From NCBI RefSeq assembly GCF_937912035.1, contig NZ_CALDPF010000007.1, positions 74,782-138,781 of the forward strand: DNA of 64,000 bases, read 5' to 3'. The position numbers and the translations under genes are program-made. Below are positions 1 through 8,537 of the stretch, in pieces. This DNA is from an uncultured Bacteroides sp. Lineage in GTDB: Bacteria > Bacteroidota > Bacteroidia > Bacteroidales > Bacteroidaceae. Below the pieces are notes generated by a model that saw nothing but the letters and a program-made list of their open reading frames with translations, was not told where the DNA came from and searched no databases. The stretch's first letter is position 1. Each line of letters opens with the position of its first letter.

Positions 1-1094
1 AAACTGACTTTAAGTACTGAAGACATCATCATCAGACCTACAAGAATCAGTACTGGTGCAGTAGCAGCTCCCGGAACAGAAAGGAAGAAAGGAGCGAAGA
101 ACAATGAAAGCAGGAAGCAGACTGCTGTTACAAATGAAGTAAGACCGCTTCTACCGCCTTCACCTACTCCTGAAGCACTTTCCACGAACGTAGTGATAGT
201 ACTTGTTCCGAGCATTGCACCGGCAGTAGTACCAATTGCATCTACCATGAAAGCCTGTTTCAGATGAGGAATCTTACCGTTCTTATCCATCATTCCAACC
301 TTTGTAGTAACACCGACCAATGTTCCGATAGTATCAAACATATCCACAAACAGGAATGTGAATACCACTACAATCATTTCCTTTGTGAATATATTGTGCC
401 ATTCAAATTGCCAGAAGATAGGTTCTATTGATGGAGGTGTACTGAAGATACCATCAAACTTTGTGATACCCATAGGAATACCGATAAGTGTAGTAATAAG
501 GATACCGAAAAGCAAAGCACCTCTTACTCCCTTAACCAAAAGAAGTGAAGTAACCACCAGACCTATCATTCCAAGCAAAGCTGTACCTGAAGTGATATTT
601 CCCATACTGATAAGCGTAGCATCGTTGTTTACGATGATTCCTGCATTCTGCAATCCGATGAAAGATATGAACAGACCAATACCGGCACCTATTGCATTCT
701 TAAGTGTGACTGGTATCGCGTCAACAATCTTCTCGCGCAAGTTTGTAACTGTCAATAATATGAAGATAAGACCTTCAATCAATACCGCAGTCAAGGCAAA
801 CTGCCACGTATATCCCATAGTGAGACATACTGTATAGGCAAAGAAAGCGTTAAGTCCCATACCCGGAGCAAGCCCGAAAGGCAACTTGGCATAAAAAGCC
901 ATCAGCAGTGTGGCAAAGGCAGAAGCTATTACTGTTGTTGTAAACAAAGCTCCCTTGTCCATTCCTGTAGCACTGAGGATGTTTGGGTTTACGGCAAGGA
1001 TATATGCCATTGTAAGGAAGGTAGTGATACCTGCCAATACCTCTGTACGTACACGAGTGACGTTTTTATCGAATCCGAAAAGTTTTTCTAACAT
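1..1094 (-). CDS. AzgA-type NCS2 hypoxanthine/guanine permease (3' end outside window)
   Basis: Inner-membrane purine permease of the AzgA branch of the NCS2 family, expected to import hypoxanthine, guanine or adenine with protons. Reading the minus strand from ATG at 1094 gives MLEKLFGFDKNVTR, then hydrophobic segments. It carries the branch motifs GLAPGMGLNAFF, FVDMFDTIGTLVGV and GTSTITTFVESASGVGEGG. About 364 codons are visible. The family is usually 430-450 residues, so roughly the last 70-80 residues lie outside the window. It follows the Tsx-like channel gene by 24 bp on the same strand, so the two are probably co-transcribed: outer-membrane channel plus inner-membrane permease. The substrate assignment is family-level; which purine is preferred cannot be read from sequence. 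Confidence 0.88.
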   Translation of the reverse strand, partial: MLEKLFGFDKNVTRVRTEVLAGITTFLTMAYILAVNPNILSATGMDKGALFTTTVIASAFATLLMAFYAKLPFGLAPGMGLNAFFAYTVCLTMGYTWQFALTAVLIEGLIFILLTVTNLREKIVDAIPVTLKNAIGAGIGLFISFIGLQNAGIIVNNDATLISMGNITSGTALLGMIGLVVTSLLLVKGVRGALLFGILITTLIGIPMGITKFDGIFSTPPSIEPIFWQFEWHNIFTKEMIVVVFTFLFVDMFDTIGTLVGVTTKVGMMDKNGKIPHLKQAFMVDAIGTTAGAMLGTSTITTFVESASGVGEGGRSGLTSFVTAVCFLLSLFFAPFFLSVPGAATAPVLILVGLMMMSSVLKVS

Positions 1095-1118
1095 ATTGGT
1101 TTATTTTTAATTATTGAA

Positions 1119-1850
1119 TTAGAAAGACCATTTCATTGCAAGAGTTGGCATCCATTTCCAACCGTCCATCACTCCGAAGTTAGAAGAGATTTCCCACTCT
1201 GTACCTAAACTAAGATTGAACTTATCGGATACACCATCAAATTTATTCAGGTTTACCCAAAACTGTGGCTCTGCGATAAAGATAAAGTCGCGATTCTCAA
1301 AAATAGCTCCGTCTTCTCCTGCACCTGTTATCACTCCATGTTTTTCCTTCCAGAAATCAGCAAATCCACTGAAAGTAAGTTTATCCTTACAGAAATTAAT
1401 ATACCATGTTGCAGTAAGCTGGAAGTTATGAGGTTTAACATTCTTCTGAATTATCTTATAAGTAGGAGTAAAAGTGAATCCTTTTGAAAAATCAGAACTG
1501 TTCCAAGAATAAGTTGCTCCCAAAAGATATGCATTATTAAACACTGATGAGCTGTTCAATCCACCATTATATTCTACATGTGCAGAGAAAGGTCCTCCCC
1601 AGAAATTCAATTCGCGGGCAATTTCCCAATACGCACCGGTTACACCCTTATTAGTATAGTCCATATCCACGAAGAAGAATGTGCTACCCCATGAATCTGG
1701 CTTGAACATTTCTACAGTAGTAGTGATTTTAGGTCTTGTACTTTGAGAGTCATAAATCATACTACCGAAGTCATAATGCAACTGAATGTTCTGTGCACCC
1801 ACAATCGCTGTTATCATACATACGATGATTGATAAAAACAGTTTTTTCAT
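1119..1850 (-). CDS. DUF5020/Tsx-like outer-membrane channel protein
   Basis: A 243-residue outer-membrane beta-barrel candidate. It has a signal peptide (residues 1-19, ending IVGAQ), then alternating aromatic/polar strands rich in W, F and Y, and ends in a C-terminal phenylalanine (MKWSF), typical of barrels recognised by BAM. It resembles the DUF5020 family, which I associate with Tsx nucleoside channels. Its position just upstream of an AzgA-type purine permease supports a role in nucleoside or nucleobase entry across the outer membrane. That substrate is inferred from context only. It is the first gene of the two-gene unit and has a well-formed promoter at 1892-1922. Confidence 0.75.
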   Translation of the reverse strand: MKKLFLSIIVCMITAIVGAQNIQLHYDFGSMIYDSQSTRPKITTTVEMFKPDSWGSTFFFVDMDYTNKGVTGAYWEIARELNFWGGPFSAHVEYNGGLNSSSVFNNAYLLGATYSWNSSDFSKGFTFTPTYKIIQKNVKPHNFQLTATWYINFCKDKLTFSGFADFWKEKHGVITGAGEDGAIFENRDFIFIAEPQFWVNLNKFDGVSDKFNLSLGTEWEISSNFGVMDGWKWMPTLAMKWSF

Positions 1851-1891
1851 TGTCTTTTTTAGTTTTTAATAATAGTTATAAATACGAGCTG

Positions 1892-1922
1892 CAAAATTAA
1901 TGAAAAGTTAGCATATCACAAA
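1892..1922 (-). promoter_or_regulatory. Bacteroidetes-type promoter of the Tsx-like/azgA unit
   Basis: On the minus strand, TTTG (complement of 1919-1922), a 19-bp spacer and TAATTTTG (complement of 1892-1899) match the Bacteroidetes primary sigma consensus TTTG-N19..21-TAnnTTTG. It is divergent from the promoter at 1932-1939. Confidence 0.75.
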
Positions 1923-1931
1923 AGAAGTGAT

Positions 1932-1939
1932 TATCTTTG
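1932..1939 (+). promoter_or_regulatory. -7 element (TATCTTTG) of the GH29-like/serB unit
   Basis: TATCTTTG matches TAnnTTTG and lies 24 bp before the ATG at 1964. No clear TTTG -33 box is seen at the usual spacing. It lies back-to-back with the minus-strand promoter at 1892-1922. Confidence 0.5.
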
Positions 1940-1963
1940 CTCATCATTATATCACTATATATT

Positions 1964-3925
1964 ATGAAGATACGTATTTTATCCATATTTTCTTTACTGT
2001 TAATATACATAAACTGTGTTTCGGCACAAGTTTCGGATTCTACATCAAAAAAATGGCAAGACAACAAGCTGGCTGTCAGGATTGTATTCCCAATGCAGAA
2101 AGATTCGAAAGGGAATTCTATAGATGGTATTTTCAATTATACTAGCTTCAATGCCGACTCTATCGTTTCACTGGCAGTAAAATCCGGAATACGTACCATA
2201 ATTGCACCTGCAAAAACAGGCAACGCCTATCTGTTCAATACTGAGACATACACCGGAAAAATAGAAAAGGATATCATAAAAGAACTGAGCGAAGCATGCA
2301 GTGAAAACAAAATAAATTTTGGGATCTACTTTCCAGTCAAAGAAAAATTCAATTACAAAGAAAATCACCATTCAAACAATCTTGACAAAACCATAAAAAA
2401 ACAAATAACCGAACTGCTCACCAAGTACGGAAAGATTTCGGAAATAAGTTTCGACATGAACCCCAAGACTCCGGAAGAGAGTAAAGAACTGTATGCGCTA
2501 GTGCACAAACTCCAGCCTGAATGTATGGTTAGTAATGATGCGGGAAACGGTCAATACGATTTTTGCAACATACTGAAATTTCATTTCGGAAAAGAAATAC
2601 TTGAATGTTGCTGGCGATATGATTCATCTCTGTCATCATCACCTGCAGCCATCGAAATAGACAATGCGGAATCGGACGCAAAAAAAATTATAAGTCAAAT
2701 GGCTGAGGCTGTATCGTTGGGTGGAGGTTTCATGTTTAAGATCCACCTGGAAAACAACGGAAAAATCAATGAATACGATAAAGAAATAATGAACAACATT
2801 GGATTTTGGTTAAAAGAAAACGGCCAGGCGATATACAATACCCTACACACTCCTTTAGTGGAAGATTTCGAATGGGGAAGCATCACAAGAAAAGACAACA
2901 TACTGTATCTGATACTGTCGGGCAAATACCCTAAAGACGGAAGGATTGAAATGTATATGCCCGAATATGAACTGGAAAAAGCGGACGGTAAGCTTGCCAC
3001 GTGCATACAGAAGAACGGAGTCATCGACATAGCAATACCCGCATCAGCATATAAAGGAAAGAGTATAAACGTATTGACATTAAAATTCAAACAGAACATA
3101 GGCGAACATAAGCCGGAACCAATCAGAGCCATAACTCTGAAACAAAGTAACGCAACACCACATTACAGCATTTCAGGTTTCGACTTTGGAAGTACATACA
3201 AAAGCACCGTAAAATACTCATGGTATTTCGAGCAGCTGATGCTGAAACAGCTGGAACTGCTGTATACAGAAAATGAGAAAGGAAAAAATCTGGAAATAGA
3301 ACTGGACGGAGAAATACATAATGTGACACTAGACAGCGGTAAGGCATCATCGCTTCAAGTGGCAGAAGGTACCGTATGGGGTAAACAATACATCTGTGGT
3401 CCGGAAGAGATAATATTCCATTCATCGAAAGACATAAAAACAAACTTTGAAAATCCTCCGCTCAAGAACAATAGCTGGAAGGAGGTTCATATAGGCAGAC
3501 ATACGCTTGATGCCGATCATAATGCGACTTACTACATCATGCAAAACATAGAATCGCCAAGGGCGCAAAACATCATTATTGATGCAGGAGCAGGAAACGG
3601 CATCGAGATTTACCTGAACGGCAAATCAATAATGAAGCACCTGAATCCTTACGGATGCGATTTCAAGACAGAAAAAGTGTTACTTCCATTACGGAAAGGA
3701 AACAACCAGATTGTGATGAGAATATACAGCAGGATTGGCAAGAATATAAGCTACATACTGTGCCAGTCGCAAGATCAGACCATCTACAAACAGGACCTGA
3801 CACTGCCGGAAATGAGCAAAAAGAAAAACCACAAACTTACCGTACGACAAACAGGACTCCCTTCCGAAAATGACGATACGGAACTTTCAAATCTGCGCAT
3901 AAGACTCAGAAGAATTGCATTATAA
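1964..3925 (+). CDS. secreted GH29 (alpha-L-fucosidase)-like protein, probably catalytically impaired
   Basis: 653 residues from the ATG at 1964; the longer frame opens with TTG at 1937, inside the promoter. Signal peptide residues 1-21 (VSA/Q). Residues 30-300 resemble a GH29 alpha-L-fucosidase barrel. The aspartate in EISFDMNP (about 164) falls where the GH29 nucleophile (WFDG) sits, and LYALVHKLQPECMVSND resembles the strand after it. However, the family's FIHWG and KHHDGF motifs, which line the fucose site, are missing; the latter position reads APAKTGNAYLF. The C-terminal part (about 520-630) looks like a beta-sandwich carbohydrate-binding module (GIEIYLNGK). serB follows after 27 bp. 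It may be a glycan-binding or altered-specificity relative. The family call is moderate; the activity is unknown. Confidence 0.6.
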   Translation: MKIRILSIFSLLLIYINCVSAQVSDSTSKKWQDNKLAVRIVFPMQKDSKGNSIDGIFNYTSFNADSIVSLAVKSGIRTIIAPAKTGNAYLFNTETYTGKIEKDIIKELSEACSENKINFGIYFPVKEKFNYKENHHSNNLDKTIKKQITELLTKYGKISEISFDMNPKTPEESKELYALVHKLQPECMVSNDAGNGQYDFCNILKFHFGKEILECCWRYDSSLSSSPAAIEIDNAESDAKKIISQMAEAVSLGGGFMFKIHLENNGKINEYDKEIMNNIGFWLKENGQAIYNTLHTPLVEDFEWGSITRKDNILYLILSGKYPKDGRIEMYMPEYELEKADGKLATCIQKNGVIDIAIPASAYKGKSINVLTLKFKQNIGEHKPEPIRAITLKQSNATPHYSISGFDFGSTYKSTVKYSWYFEQLMLKQLELLYTENEKGKNLEIELDGEIHNVTLDSGKASSLQVAEGTVWGKQYICGPEEIIFHSSKDIKTNFENPPLKNNSWKEVHIGRHTLDADHNATYYIMQNIESPRAQNIIIDAGAGNGIEIYLNGKSIMKHLNPYGCDFKTEKVLLPLRKGNNQIVMRIYSRIGKNISYILCQSQDQTIYKQDLTLPEMSKKKNHKLTVRQTGLPSENDDTELSNLRIRLRRIAL

Positions 3926-3952
3926 AAAAGAAATACATATTGCCAAAACATT

Positions 3953-5179
3953 ATGAACACAGAGCTGACACTTATAAGAATAACAGGCATCGACCGTCCT
4001 GGGCTTACAGCCTCAGTAACGGAAATATTATCAAAATATGATGTAACAATACTTGATATAGGTCAGGCAGACATACACCAGACACTATCATTAGGCATAC
4101 TGTTCAAAAGCAAGGAGACGGAATCGGGGAATATAATGAAGGAACTCCTGTTCAAAGCATCGGAACTTGGTGTGAACATACGATTCTATCCTGTATCTGT
4201 AGAGGAGTACGAAAACTGGGTATCCATGCAGGGAAAAAACAGATATATAATCACTATATTGGGCAGAAGACTGACGGCGAAACAAATTTCTGCAGCAACA
4301 AAGATTATAGCGGAACAGGGACTGAACATAGATTCCATAAAACGTCTCACCGGACGTGTGCCACTTGACGAAGAGAAAGCAAGCGTGAGGTCGTGCATAG
4401 AGTTTTCCGTGAGAGGAAACCCGAAGAACAGAGTAGAAATGCAGCGCAGCCTGATGAAACTGAGCAGCGAGATGGGAATGGACTTCTCATTGCAGCTTGA
4501 CAATATGTATCGCCGTATGCGAAGACTGATTTGCTTCGATATGGATTCCACACTGATACAGACCGAATGTATAGACGAATTGGCGGAACGTGCCGGTGTG
4601 GGCGAACAGGTAAAAGCCATAACTGAACGTGCTATGCGCGGTGAAATAGATTTCAAGGAAAGTTTTACGGAGAGAGTGGCACTGCTGAAAGGATTGGACG
4701 AAAGCGTGATGAAAGAAATAGCCGAGAACCTGCCTATCACAGAAGGTGTGGAAAGACTTATGTTCGTACTGAAACATTACGGCTACAAGATTGCGATACT
4801 TTCAGGAGGTTTCACTTACTTCGGTGAATATCTGAAACAGAAATTCGGAATAGACTATGTATATGCCAACGAACTAGAAATTGAGGACGGAAAACTAACC
4901 GGAAGATATGTGGGTGAGATTGTTGACGGAAAACGAAAAGCCGAACTTCTCAGACTGCTGGCACAAGTAGAGAAAGTTGACATTGCACAGACCATAGCCG
5001 TAGGCGACGGAGCAAATGACCTTCCTATGCTTTCTACTGCCGGACTTGGCATAGCATTCCATGCCAAACCTAAGGTAGTGGAAAATGCCGAACAATCTAT
5101 CAATACCATTGGACTTGACGGTGTATTATACTTTCTTGGATTCAAGGATTCTTATCTTGATGAGAAAGGAAAACTGTAA
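3953..5179 (+). CDS. serB: phosphoserine phosphatase with N-terminal ACT domains
   Basis: Last step of serine synthesis: hydrolyses O-phosphoserine to serine in the cytoplasm. 408 residues. Two ACT-type regulatory regions come first (about 1-90 starting ELTLIRITGIDRPGLTASV, and 95-185), followed by a HAD phosphatase domain (about 190-400). The nucleophile motif DMDST is at 196-200, ILSGGFTYF around 280 supplies the Ser of motif II, and GDGANDLPM (about 347) gives motif III. The ACT domains suggest feedback by an amino acid, as known for SerB relatives. It lies 27 bp after the GH29-like gene and probably shares its transcript. A terminator follows at 5208-5259. Confidence 0.95.
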   Translation: MNTELTLIRITGIDRPGLTASVTEILSKYDVTILDIGQADIHQTLSLGILFKSKETESGNIMKELLFKASELGVNIRFYPVSVEEYENWVSMQGKNRYIITILGRRLTAKQISAATKIIAEQGLNIDSIKRLTGRVPLDEEKASVRSCIEFSVRGNPKNRVEMQRSLMKLSSEMGMDFSLQLDNMYRRMRRLICFDMDSTLIQTECIDELAERAGVGEQVKAITERAMRGEIDFKESFTERVALLKGLDESVMKEIAENLPITEGVERLMFVLKHYGYKIAILSGGFTYFGEYLKQKFGIDYVYANELEIEDGKLTGRYVGEIVDGKRKAELLRLLAQVEKVDIAQTIAVGDGANDLPMLSTAGLGIAFHAKPKVVENAEQSINTIGLDGVLYFLGFKDSYLDEKGKL

Positions 5180-5207
5180 ATCACTCATACATCAACAGGA
5201 TATAACA

Positions 5208-5259
5208 AAAGCTCTCATTAGTGAGGATATACTGTATAACCCCACAATGAGAGCTTTTT
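5208..5259 (+). terminator. intrinsic terminator after serB
   Basis: AAAAGCTCTCATT pairs with AATGAGAGCTTTTT across a loop of about 26 bases, and the 3' arm runs into a T tract. The A tract on the other side could also let it work from the minus strand. Confidence 0.8.
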
Positions 5260-5264
5260 AATTT

Positions 5265-5352
5265 AGCGTAACACGCTCGTGTAACGCGTGTAACACTTCC
5301 GTGTAACGATCGTGACACGAACGTGTTACGGGTGTGACACGAACGTGTTACG
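5265..5352. repeat. four tandem 22-bp palindromic units
   Basis: Four units begin at 5265, 5287, 5309 and 5331, an exact 22-bp period. Each contains an imperfect palindrome of the form CGTRACACGnnCGTGTWACG; unit 3 core is CGTGACACGAACGTGTTACG at 5311-5330. Units 1 and 2 share the CGTGTAACG arm, and units 3 and 4 share 17 bases ending GTGTTACG. The block is richer in G+C than its flanks. It lies between the terminators of two converging units (serB and the xpt operon). Function unknown. Confidence 0.85.
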
Positions 5353-5365
5353 GTATCTATGTCAA

Positions 5366-5409
5366 TAAAAAAAGCGATGACCGCCCCATGAAATGAAACA
5401 GTCATCGCC
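5366..5409 (-). terminator. intrinsic terminator of the xpt-permease operon
   Basis: On the minus strand GCGATGAC pairs with GTCATCGC (5401-5408 and 5374-5381), followed by seven T (5367-5373). It lies 20 bp beyond the permease stop codon. Confidence 0.85.
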
Positions 5410-5429
5410 ATTATGTTTCTCAGATAATC

Positions 5430-6761
5430 TTACTCCTTAATTCTGATAAGCACGTTTGCCAATATTGCTGTAAGACCTCCTGTTGTAATACCTGACGAGA
5501 ATATATTCTTTATTGTGTCAGGCAATTGTGAGAGTATCTCAGGAACAAGTTCCACACTCAGACCGAAAGAGAAACTCAATGCCATTACAAGTGTAGCCTT
5601 TCTGTCAATCTTCTGTGAAGCAATGATACGTATACCGGCAGCAGCCACTGTTCCGAACATCAGCAGTGTGGCACCACCAAGTACAGGTTCAGGCATAAGT
5701 GAGAATACCAGACCTACTGCAGGGAAAAGCCCAAGCAGGATTAGGAAACCTGCAATAAAATATCCCACATAACGGCTGGCAACGCCTGTAAGCTGAATCA
5801 TACCATTATTCTGTGCAAAGATTGAGTTTGGGAACGAATTGAATATACCCGCAAGCATTGAATTGAAACCGTCTGCAAGGATACCTCCAGAAGCACGTTT
5901 TACGAATTTTTCTCCCTCAACAGGTTCACCTGATATCAAAGAGTTTGCGGTTACGTCACCGTATGCTTCAATGGCAGTAATCAGATAAACAAGTCCCAAA
6001 CCTATTATGGCAGAAATATCAAACGATATTCCATATTTAAAAGGTACAGGAATATTGAAACCACCGTAGCTCTGCACTGCCGAGAAATCAACCATGCCTA
6101 AAGCCCATGCCACTACATAACCTACGAGAAGACCTATTACAATGGAACTCATACGGAGATAGCGATTGGAACTGCGATTAAAGATGATGATAAGCACCAG
6201 TACCAAAGCCGCAAGACCTACATGCTGGAATGCTCCGAAAGTACCGTCATTCTGAGCTGTTACGCCTCCGCCACATGCCGAAATACCCACTTTAATAAGA
6301 CTCATACCGATAAGCGTCACCACAATACCAGAAACAAGAGGAGTGATAATCTTGCGTGTATACTTCAACACACGGCTGATGAGCATCTCCACAGTAGAAG
6401 CCGCTATAGTGGCTCCGAATATTGAAGAGAGACCGCCTGTAAGTCCTGCAGAAATGATAGGACCGATAAAAGAGAAACTTGTTCCCTGAATACAAAGAAG
6501 TCCGCAACCTATAGGTCCTACCCTTCTACACTGTATAAATGTAGAGACACCTGATGCGAAAAGCGCCATGGAAACAAGGAAACCAGTTGTCTCGATGTCA
6601 AGTCCCAAAGCTCCAGCTATGATAAGCGGAGGAGTGATAATTGCCACGAAAATGGCCAGCAGATGTTGCAAAGCCGCAAAAATGGTATCCTTCAAAGGTG
6701 GACGGTCGTTAAGTCCGTAAATCAGCCCCTCGCCCGGAGCTACGTTCTGTTCATTTTCCAT
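5430..6761 (-). CDS. NCS2 xanthine/uracil-type permease
   Basis: 443-residue inner-membrane nucleobase:cation symporter of the NCS2 xanthine/uracil group, with about 14 hydrophobic segments. Family features include LQHLLAIFVAIITPPLIIAG near the N-terminus, the QGTSFSFIGP segment, the acidic helix ITAIEAYGDVTANS and the NGMIQLTGVASRYVG stretch. It lies 35 bp downstream of xpt on the same strand, which strongly suggests xanthine as the substrate, as in the classic xpt-pbuX pair. The xanthine assignment rests on that context rather than on a residue. It ends just before an intrinsic terminator. Confidence 0.88.
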   Translation of the reverse strand: MENEQNVAPGEGLIYGLNDRPPLKDTIFAALQHLLAIFVAIITPPLIIAGALGLDIETTGFLVSMALFASGVSTFIQCRRVGPIGCGLLCIQGTSFSFIGPIISAGLTGGLSSIFGATIAASTVEMLISRVLKYTRKIITPLVSGIVVTLIGMSLIKVGISACGGGVTAQNDGTFGAFQHVGLAALVLVLIIIFNRSSNRYLRMSSIVIGLLVGYVVAWALGMVDFSAVQSYGGFNIPVPFKYGISFDISAIIGLGLVYLITAIEAYGDVTANSLISGEPVEGEKFVKRASGGILADGFNSMLAGIFNSFPNSIFAQNNGMIQLTGVASRYVGYFIAGFLILLGLFPAVGLVFSLMPEPVLGGATLLMFGTVAAAGIRIIASQKIDRKATLVMALSFSFGLSVELVPEILSQLPDTIKNIFSSGITTGGLTAILANVLIRIKE

Positions 6762-6796
6762 TCTTTAAAATTTGAGTTTTTGAGTTTATTTGTTAG

Positions 6797-7369
6797 TTAT
6801 TCTTCCTTAAGAACAATCTTGCAGTTGTCCAGACTTTCAATAATAGCAAGCGATTCAACATGAACTCCCATGCTCCTGAGCTGCTCTCCTCCGTGCTGGA
6901 ATGATTTTTCGATAAGGAATCCCATACCTACCAGCTCGGCTCCTGCCTTGTTTACAAGGTCGATAATACCTTTAGCCGCATTTCCATTGGCTAGAAAATC
7001 GTCGATGAAAAGCACCTTATCCCCCGGACACAGATAATCACTGCTGACACAAACATCGTAGTTTCTGTCCTTAGTGAAAGAATAAACGGTAGTGGTAATC
7101 ATATTCTCCATTGTACTTGGCTTTTTCTTCTTCGCAAAGACTACAGGAAGTTCGAGCAAATAGCCCACCATAATGGCTGGAGCTATACCACTGGCTTCTA
7201 TGGTCAGCACCTTGTTGATTTTGGTACTGGCAAAACGCCTTACAAATTCCACCGCCATGGATTTCATCAGAATAGGGTCCATCTGATGATTGATAAAGTT
7301 GTCTACTTTAAGGATACCACCTTCAAAACATTTTCCGTCGCGCAATATCCGTTCCTTCAGTGCTTTCAT
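6797..7369 (-). CDS. xpt: xanthine phosphoribosyltransferase
   Basis: 190-residue cytoplasmic purine-salvage enzyme that transfers phosphoribosyl from PRPP to xanthine, giving XMP. The type I PRTase PRPP loop is seen as VLFIDDFLANGNAAKG, and the purine side has VLTIEASGIAPAIMVGYLL, both typical of Xpt. Length equals the family norm. It is the first gene of a two-gene unit with the permease. The 5' leader is short (under 60 bases), so it has no room for a guanine riboswitch of the kind found before xpt in Bacillus. Control, if any, is by another route. Confidence 0.93.
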   Translation of the reverse strand: MKALKERILRDGKCFEGGILKVDNFINHQMDPILMKSMAVEFVRRFASTKINKVLTIEASGIAPAIMVGYLLELPVVFAKKKKPSTMENMITTTVYSFTKDRNYDVCVSSDYLCPGDKVLFIDDFLANGNAAKGIIDLVNKAGAELVGMGFLIEKSFQHGGEQLRSMGVHVESLAIIESLDNCKIVLKEE

Positions 7370-7414
7370 ACGTGCAACTAATAATTAAAAGAGTTTCTAA
7401 ATGATTTTAGTGCG

Positions 7415-7448
7415 CAAAATTACAAGAAAATTCTTTATGTATTGCAAA
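7415..7448 (-). promoter_or_regulatory. promoter of xpt operon
   Basis: Minus-strand TAATTTTG (complement of 7415-7422) matches the -7 consensus. A TTTG (complement of 7445-7448) lies 22 bp further upstream, slightly beyond the usual spacing. The start codon of xpt is about 45 bp downstream. Confidence 0.6.
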
Positions 7449-7462
7449 AATATGACAATATC

Positions 7463-8398
7463 TTACTTTGAAGTACCGGTTACCACTATTTCATCCAATG
7501 TTATGACATTCCAATCCTTAACTTCATTGCCTGTCATTGTCAATTTTCCATCAACTAATCTCAGCGTAATTTTCGAAAAACTTCCTGCGGCAAAATTATT
7601 TCCAATATTTACAGAAGCTTCATATTCTTTCTCGCCATTAGTATAATTCAAAGTAAAACCTAGTGGAGTTTCAAGGCTTACAGGATTAAGAAGTACAGTA
7701 ACAGCCGATTCCGATAAAGAAGACAAATCCGCTATTTCCAGAGTTGACGTTTCATCCTCACCCGATTTTTTCATTCCTTCTGAAGCCTGATCAAAAGAAT
7801 ACACATGAGGAGTGACTATACCTTCACCTGTAAAAGTGCATTTTTTCATTGAGAATGACTGTGCCGTCTCTTCATTGACAATATTAATATGTAATAGGGA
7901 ATATACATGCTTGAAAGAATTCTCACCGGTGAAAGATACTACACCGTTATTGTCTGAGTATGATGTAGTACATTTTCCTACAAGAAAATCCTTACTGCCT
8001 ATATCGTTCAAATTGCCTGTCTGAACAGAAAGATCAGGCATAGGAACTGAAGAACGAACAACCTGATCCGTTTTATCACACGGATAATATGCCAGAAATT
8101 CGAAATCGTCCGCACGGTTCTCCCATGTCACAGCATTCTCCGGACTCCATGAAGTCCCATTATATGTCCATAACACTGGATTTTCCTTATTTTGAATAAA
8201 CATACCGACCTTGTCATTTGTGGAAAAAGTTACATGACCGTCAGCATCGGTAACTGTCCTTGACTTTTGTTGTTGATTTTGATTAGAACCTACTTCTACA
8301 AATAATTTTACTGATAAATCTTCGTTTAAAGACAATGTTTCATTACTGCATGCAGCTAAAAAGAGGGAAGTTCCCAACATATAAATAAATGTTTTCAT
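7463..8398 (-). CDS. fimbrillin-family (Mfa-like) lipoprotein
   Basis: 311 residues from the ATG complementary to 8396-8398; an upstream in-frame start would put 21 residues before a clear lipoprotein signal. The signal is MKTFIYMLGTSLFLAACSNE with lipobox LAAC (Cys17), so it is exported and lipidated. The body has features of Bacteroidales fimbrillin-like proteins: TFSTNDKVGMFIQ, a YNGTSWSPENAVTW strand, an FEFLAYYPCD turn and a SFKHVYSLLHINI segment. Such proteins form fimbrial stalk or tip subunits at the cell surface. No partner fimbrial gene lies nearby, so it may be a stand-alone surface protein. It is divergent from the alkaline phosphatase gene. Confidence 0.78.
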   Translation of the reverse strand: MKTFIYMLGTSLFLAACSNETLSLNEDLSVKLFVEVGSNQNQQQKSRTVTDADGHVTFSTNDKVGMFIQNKENPVLWTYNGTSWSPENAVTWENRADDFEFLAYYPCDKTDQVVRSSVPMPDLSVQTGNLNDIGSKDFLVGKCTTSYSDNNGVVSFTGENSFKHVYSLLHINIVNEETAQSFSMKKCTFTGEGIVTPHVYSFDQASEGMKKSGEDETSTLEIADLSSLSESAVTVLLNPVSLETPLGFTLNYTNGEKEYEASVNIGNNFAAGSFSKITLRLVDGKLTMTGNEVKDWNVITLDEIVVTGTSK

Positions 8399-8503
8399 AA
8401 TATAAGAAATTAAATTTTGTAAGATTGTCGTATCAAATATAACAATTTTAATACAATTCAAACAAAAGAATAGAAAAAAAATCTATTTATTTAATATATT
8501 ATG

Positions 8504-8511
8504 TATTTTTG
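8504..8511 (+). promoter_or_regulatory. -7 element of the alkaline phosphatase gene
   Basis: TATTTTTG, 26 bp before the ATG at 8538. No clear -33 TTTG and no recognisable Pho box was seen. Confidence 0.5.
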
Positions 8512-8537
8512 TACTATTAATAAACCTAAACAAAACG

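Noticed and set aside
358..1110. Open frames of 159 and 66 codons at the left edge
   Set aside because: They are the reverse of the AzgA-type permease, which is coding on the minus strand with strong family motifs.
7370..7460. Purine riboswitch before xpt
   Set aside because: The distance from the -7 element to the ATG is about 45 bp, too short for the three-way junction, and no conserved core bases were seen.
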